From JARROD01 sp037384225 (GTDB lineage: Bacteria > Pseudomonadota > Gammaproteobacteria > Pseudomonadales > Cellvibrionaceae), in assembly GCA_037384225.1 (NCBI GenBank), contig JARROD010000086.1, positions 1 through 16,415 of the forward strand: a stretch of DNA of 16,415 nucleotides, in the 5' to 3' direction. This document shows positions 13,668 through 16,415 of this stretch, in pieces. Each line of letters opens with the position of its first letter. The first letter of the stretch is position 1. Under the pieces are notes generated by a model. The model saw only the letters and a program-made list of their open reading frames with translations. It searched no databases and was not told the origin of the DNA. The position numbers and the translations under genes are program-made.

Positions 13668-14237
13668 CTATCGACGGTTATGCGTCATTTCCTGCCACTG
13701 CTCGCGCGACAATCGATACAGGCAGTGTTCACAAAGTGCGTCACCCACCGGAATATTTGGGTGCTCAAACGTTTCTCCTGTGTTGCGCATGCCGAGCTTT
13801 TCCATCACTGCACGCGACCGGATGTTACCCACAGCGGTAAACGACACAATATCTGTTAATGCAAGTTGTTCGAATCCAACGCGAACCGCGGCGCGTGCGG
13901 CTTCTGTGGCGTAGCCTTGACCCCAGTATTTTGCATCTAACCGCCAACCGACCTCAACACAGGGAGAAAATGGGAGATAGGCCGGAGTGTGCAAACCAAC
14001 AAAGCCGATAAACCCACCTGTGTTTCTCAATTCTACAACCCATAAACCCCAGCCTCGCTCAGCAATAAGCGATTGGCAGCGATCTGCGATTGCGTCACTT
14101 TCAGCGCGACTAAGAAGCGCCGGAAAGAACTCCATAACCCTTGGGTTGGCGTTTAATGTGGCGAATGGTTCTCGATCTGCGGAACACCACTGACGCAACC
14201 GAAGGCGATCTGTGTCGATTTCAATTAATTCAGCCAC
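13668..14237 (-). CDS. GNAT-family N-acetyltransferase (RimJ/RimL-like)
   Basis: 189 residues, GTG start (14235-14237). The N-terminus ETDRL-type motif (IDTDRLRLRQW), the acetyl-CoA loop (YWGQGYATEAARA, about 104-116), and the later N-x-R-S-x-x-V-M-E-K-L-G-M segment (about 137-150) are the classic features of RimJ/RimL-type acetyltransferases. The substrate, whether a ribosomal protein N-terminus, a small molecule or an antibiotic, cannot be told. An attC-like structure lies just upstream (14263-14310). Lone GNAT genes are a common integron cargo. No alternative start with a better ribosome-binding site is evident. Confidence 0.85.
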   Translation of the reverse strand: MAELIEIDTDRLRLRQWCSADREPFATLNANPRVMEFFPALLSRAESDAIADRCQSLIAERGWGLWVVELRNTGGFIGFVGLHTPAYLPFSPCVEVGWRLDAKYWGQGYATEAARAAVRVGFEQLALTDIVSFTAVGNIRSRAVMEKLGMRNTGETFEHPNIPVGDALCEHCLYRLSREQWQEMTHNRR

Positions 14238-14262
14238 TTTTCAGATACTCGTTATTGGCGGC

Positions 14263-14310
14263 GCATAACGTAGCAATCACACGCTTGCGGTGTGAACTGT
14301 TTGGTTAGCG
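14263..14310 (-). other. attC-like recombination site (short type)
   Basis: Read on the minus strand, the site opens with CGCTAAC, contains the inner arms TCACAC and GTGTGA around a short loop, and closes with GTTATGC, near-complementary to the first box. It starts four bases after the cupin stop codon and ends about 26 bp before the GNAT start, the usual arrangement of an integron cassette. The outer boxes depart from the RYYYAAC/GTTRRRY consensus, so the call is moderate. Confidence 0.5.
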
Positions 14311-14313
14311 GAT

Positions 14314-14682
14314 TCATATCCAGATATCGTTAGTTGCCGTACGATCACTGACTTCGCTATCCCCGGTATTTAAGATTCCCCGAGGTTCAATTAAAAGCAT
14401 TTTAACCTCTTTCTCAGCATATGGCTTGTGCTCCACTCCCATAGGTACAACATACATCTCGCCTGCAGACACGTTTACACATCCATCTCTAAAGTCAATG
14501 CGTAGCTCTCCCTCCAGAACTATAAATGTCTCGTCAGTATCCTTATGGTCGTGCCATACAAAATCACCTTCAATTTTTACTATCTTGAACTGATAGTTGT
14601 TCATCTCTGCAATGACTTTAGGAGCCCATTTCTCATCGAATAAGTCTAGTTTATTTTTAAAATTTATCGCTTTATATTTCAT
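14314..14682 (-). CDS. Single-domain cupin protein
   Basis: 122 residues from ATG 14682, chosen because AGGAG lies eight bases upstream; a frame from 14712 would read through this site. Cupin motif 1 is WHDHKDTDETFIVLEGEL, with metal ligands H44, H46 and E51. Motif 2 (GEMYVVPMGVEH) supplies H85. The metal site looks intact. Small cupins of nearly this sequence occur often as integron cassettes in Vibrio and other marine bacteria (from memory). The substrate is unknown. The gene is bracketed by two attC-like structures. Confidence 0.88.
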   Translation of the reverse strand: MKYKAINFKNKLDLFDEKWAPKVIAEMNNYQFKIVKIEGDFVWHDHKDTDETFIVLEGELRIDFRDGCVNVSAGEMYVVPMGVEHKPYAEKEVKMLLIEPRGILNTGDSEVSDRTATNDIWI

Positions 14683-14697
14683 GCTGCGCTCCTGTTC

Positions 14698-14773
14698 AGC
14701 CAACGCCGCCATTTACGGAATTTTTGTGTTTTCTGTTTTACAGGCAGACAAAAAAATGTACGCCAAGTTGGCT
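14698..14773 (-). other. attC-like recombination site (long type) upstream of the cupin gene
   Basis: A perfect 7-bp inverted pair, AGCCAAC at 14698-14704 and GTTGGCT at 14767-14773, encloses imperfect arms with T-rich runs and a central CTGT-aaa-ACAG hairpin (about 14735-14745). The 76-bp length and the position, 15 bp ahead of the cupin start, fit an integron attC, but the core boxes are non-consensus. Confidence 0.45.
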
Positions 14774-14906
14774 TTGTTATAACTAAATTAGCGATTATTA
14801 GAGAAATTAAAATAAAGCATTTCGCAATCATTTTCACCCCTTATTGTTATGTCCCGGCAGGTTAGCGCGATTTCATTGAACTTCGCCAGGCCAAAACGAA
14901 AAAATA

Positions 14907-15788
14907 TTAACGTTTCACGCCAAGGCGGGTTACCGATTTATTATACGCCTGCGCAAAGCAACGCTCCGCGAGACGTACATCCCCCAGTTCATAGAATGCC
15001 AACAGGGAAACGATATAATCCCGCTTGCCAAAATCCACGAAAGAAATGGGCGGTAAACCGGCCCTTAGCAGCGGAACATTGCATATGGCGCGTGAAGTTC
15101 GTTTGTTACCATCCTGAAATGGTTGCAGATAGGCACTCAGAGTAATGTCGACATCATTGTATTCCCGCGCGACACCCCGGAAAGGCTTCGCCAGGAAGTG
15201 CCTGGATTCCGCCAGCTCCGGCAGATCGTGGTCATTGGTCAGCAACTCATGAACCCGGAAGATAGCGTTCAGACGAGGATTATCGTACAAAAACTCGAAA
15301 GCCTCTTTATGGTTCAGAACCAAAAAAGCATCCTCGAGCGGTTTACCGGCGGCCTTTTCGCCGTACTCGATAAGGGCCTGAGTATCCAGCAATGAGTAGG
15401 TTCCACCTTCAAGTAGTGAAGATGCACATGAAAAATCGATGAGAAACCGGGTTAATTCACGCTTGCCAGGCACAAACCCCGGCAAAGCGCCAAGTTGGTT
15501 GACAGTGTCTGCTGTAAGGCCGGGTTCGGTTTCCAACTGTGCTTCACGATACGAGGCAACAACCCGTTCCGTATGCGGCTTTTCAAAGTACAACCGCAAC
15601 GCTGAGAGAGGATCGGCACTCAGGTATCGCGTGGCGGGCCCCTTCCCGGAAACAACTATTGTGCCGCGCGCCACTTCTCCCTTCAATCGGCGATTTAGCG
15701 TTGTGCGGCTGATTTTAAAATATCTTGCGATGTCGCCGGCTGAAACACCCTGCGGAAATCCATTAATGAATTCAATCAAATCGTTCAT
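14907..15788 (-). CDS. Fic-family protein with N-terminal winged helix; catalytic His replaced
   Basis: 293 residues. Residues about 14-55 form a helix-turn-helix or winged-helix domain (SAGDIARYFKISRTTLNRRL). An (S/T)xxxEG inhibitory-helix motif is at 123-128 (SSLLEG). The Fic core motif is Q222-P-F-Q-D-G-N-K-R230: the canonical HxFx(D/E)GNxR with Gln in place of the catalytic His. Fic enzymes transfer AMP or related groups to hydroxyl side chains; without the His this protein may be inactive, regulatory, or use another chemistry. The phrase YLQPF recurs in a known group of Fic-like proteins, so the change may be a lineage feature. A mobile element sits five bases upstream of the start codon; its terminal repeat supplies the only purine-rich stretch (GAGAAG) near the ATG. 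Confidence 0.85.
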   Translation of the reverse strand: MNDLIEFINGFPQGVSAGDIARYFKISRTTLNRRLKGEVARGTIVVSGKGPATRYLSADPLSALRLYFEKPHTERVVASYREAQLETEPGLTADTVNQLGALPGFVPGKRELTRFLIDFSCASSLLEGGTYSLLDTQALIEYGEKAAGKPLEDAFLVLNHKEAFEFLYDNPRLNAIFRVHELLTNDHDLPELAESRHFLAKPFRGVAREYNDVDITLSAYLQPFQDGNKRTSRAICNVPLLRAGLPPISFVDFGKRDYIVSLLAFYELGDVRLAERCFAQAYNKSVTRLGVKR

Positions 15789-15792
15789 AGTT

Positions 15793-15877
15793 GTAACTTC
15801 TCAATAACCGGGGGTAACAACCGCCGCCAGACCCTGAGCGGTTTGAGGCACCTTACCCGGGGTTGTTGAGAAGTTAC
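15793..15877. mobile_element. 85-bp MITE-like element with 8-bp target duplication
   Basis: Terminal inverted repeats of about 25 bp (GTAACTTCTCAATAACC... and, inverted at the right end, GTAACTTCTCAACAACC...) flank a GC-rich centre. The bases outside are TCATAGTT (15785-15792) and TCATGGTT (15878-15885), an 8-bp duplication with one mismatch, as IS66-family transposition produces. It has no coding capacity. The termini match the truncated IS at 10634 and the IS end at 16078. Confidence 0.8.
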
Positions 15878-15885
15878 TCATGGTT

Positions 15886-16077
15886 AGATTATCTAACTGA
15901 TTTATAAGAAATTATTATGCATCTAACCACATTTGGCAAGATCTGTGGAGAGATTGTTCTTCTGATCTGAATGAATCGGCCCGGGCGCATTGGCCGGAAA
16001 ATCCGGGGGCACTGGACGAAGAGCGGGCCAGGCTGGTACCTTTGCCATTTTTTGATGGCCGCAGAAATCAGCCGGAC
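15886..16077 (+). other. Open stretch without recognisable start; unidentified gene fragment
   Basis: A frame open from 15901 to the TAA at 16090-16092 encodes about 63 residues without a start codon. Its last residues (VASQ then stop) come from the adjoining IS terminus. The segment ALDEERARLVPLPFFDG faintly recalls the C-terminal region of IS21-type transposases, but I cannot support a firm call. Confidence 0.25.
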
Positions 16078-16129
16078 GTGGCTTCTCAATAACCCGGGGT
16101 CAGGTGCTTCAAACCGCTCAGGGTCCGGG
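16078..16129 (+). repeat. Third copy of the IS terminus
   Basis: From 16078 about 50 bp match the inverted right half of the 85-bp element, including CTTCTCAATAACCC and TTCAAACCGCTCAGGGTC, with about ten mismatches (the terminus is GTGGC instead of GTAAC). It abuts the malic-enzyme fragment directly. Confidence 0.75.
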
Positions 16130-16318
16130 GGCGTGGCCGAAGCCTGCAATGAAATCGTAAAAAATGCGGCGGATGCGGCCCGCTATACCCCCCGCGCCAA
16201 TCTGGTTGCCGTGGTCAGCAACGGCTCGGCTGTTTTGGGGCTCGGCAACATCGGCCCGCTGGCCAGCAAGCCCGTCATGGAAGGCAAGGCGGTATTGTTT
16301 AAAAAGTTTGCCAATATA
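16130..16318 (+). pseudogene. maeB: Malic enzyme fragment (N-terminal domain)
   Basis: About 63 codons (VAEACNEIVKN, then TPRANLVAVVSNG, then VLGLGNIGPLASKPVMEGK, to VLFKKFANI) match the start of the malic enzyme catalytic region of the MaeB type, which decarboxylates malate to pyruvate. The first 40 or so residues and everything beyond KKF are absent; the frame ends at TAG soon after (16337-16339). It begins right at the IS-end copy. This is a relic, not a functional enzyme. Nothing recognisable follows to the window end (16340-16415). Confidence 0.85.
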
Positions 16319-16415
16319 CCCAAAGCGTTTGAGATTTAGGTGTATAGAGTGCGTCAATTTTTGTTCCCCCTTCCTTTAACAACAGGGGCGCGACGACGCT
16401 GCATGGCAGGCCCCA

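Overview
The window looks like chromosomal DNA of a gammaproteobacterium, probably marine or sediment-living. The clues are fragments of an adjacent apbC-dcd gene pair in the order and with the protein sequence typical of Pseudomonas-like gammaproteobacteria, small genes of the kind carried as integron cassettes, and a very large periplasmic c-type cytochrome set. No rRNA, tRNA or CRISPR array is visible. Family assignments are from motif recognition only; no database search was run.

Region 1 (about 233-10092) is one coherent electron-transfer locus in two divergent transcription units around a shared promoter region (3621-3802) with a CRP/FNR-like palindrome. Leftward run an iron-sulfur flavoprotein of the NAD(P)-linked pyridine-nucleotide oxidoreductase fold with an N-terminal membrane anchor, and an exported Sel1/ankyrin-repeat protein. 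Rightward run a five-helix membrane protein with paired histidines (probable b-type cytochrome), a cytochrome with 20 CXXCH motifs (21 counting one upstream of the usable ATG), a second cytochrome with 21 CXXCH motifs plus one CX3CH, and an outer-membrane beta-barrel carrying SPOR-like and TPR-like domains. Inferred together: a route from cytoplasmic reductant through the inner membrane and periplasm to the outer membrane, comparable in logic to porin-cytochrome conduits but with a different parts list. The first multiheme gene appears to have lost its signal-peptide region.

Region 2 (10093-11103) is a junkyard: fused remnants of dcd and apbC, the truncated 5-prime end of an IS66-like element, and a three-copy, exactly 54-bp-period palindromic repeat leading into an archaeal-type (DUF234-like) ATPase gene with a nuclease-like C-terminus (11104-12540).

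Region 3 (12541-14773) holds four small, co-oriented leftward genes (lipoprotein, RDD membrane protein, GNAT acetyltransferase, cupin), with two attC-like structures bracketing the cupin gene. This suggests a short integron-cassette remnant without an integrase.

Region 4 (14907-16415) has a Fic-family protein with a substituted catalytic histidine, an 85-bp MITE-like element with 8-bp target duplication inserted at its start codon, a second copy of the same IS end, and a fragment of malic enzyme. The same IS terminus thus recurs beside broken housekeeping genes at both ends of regions 2-4.
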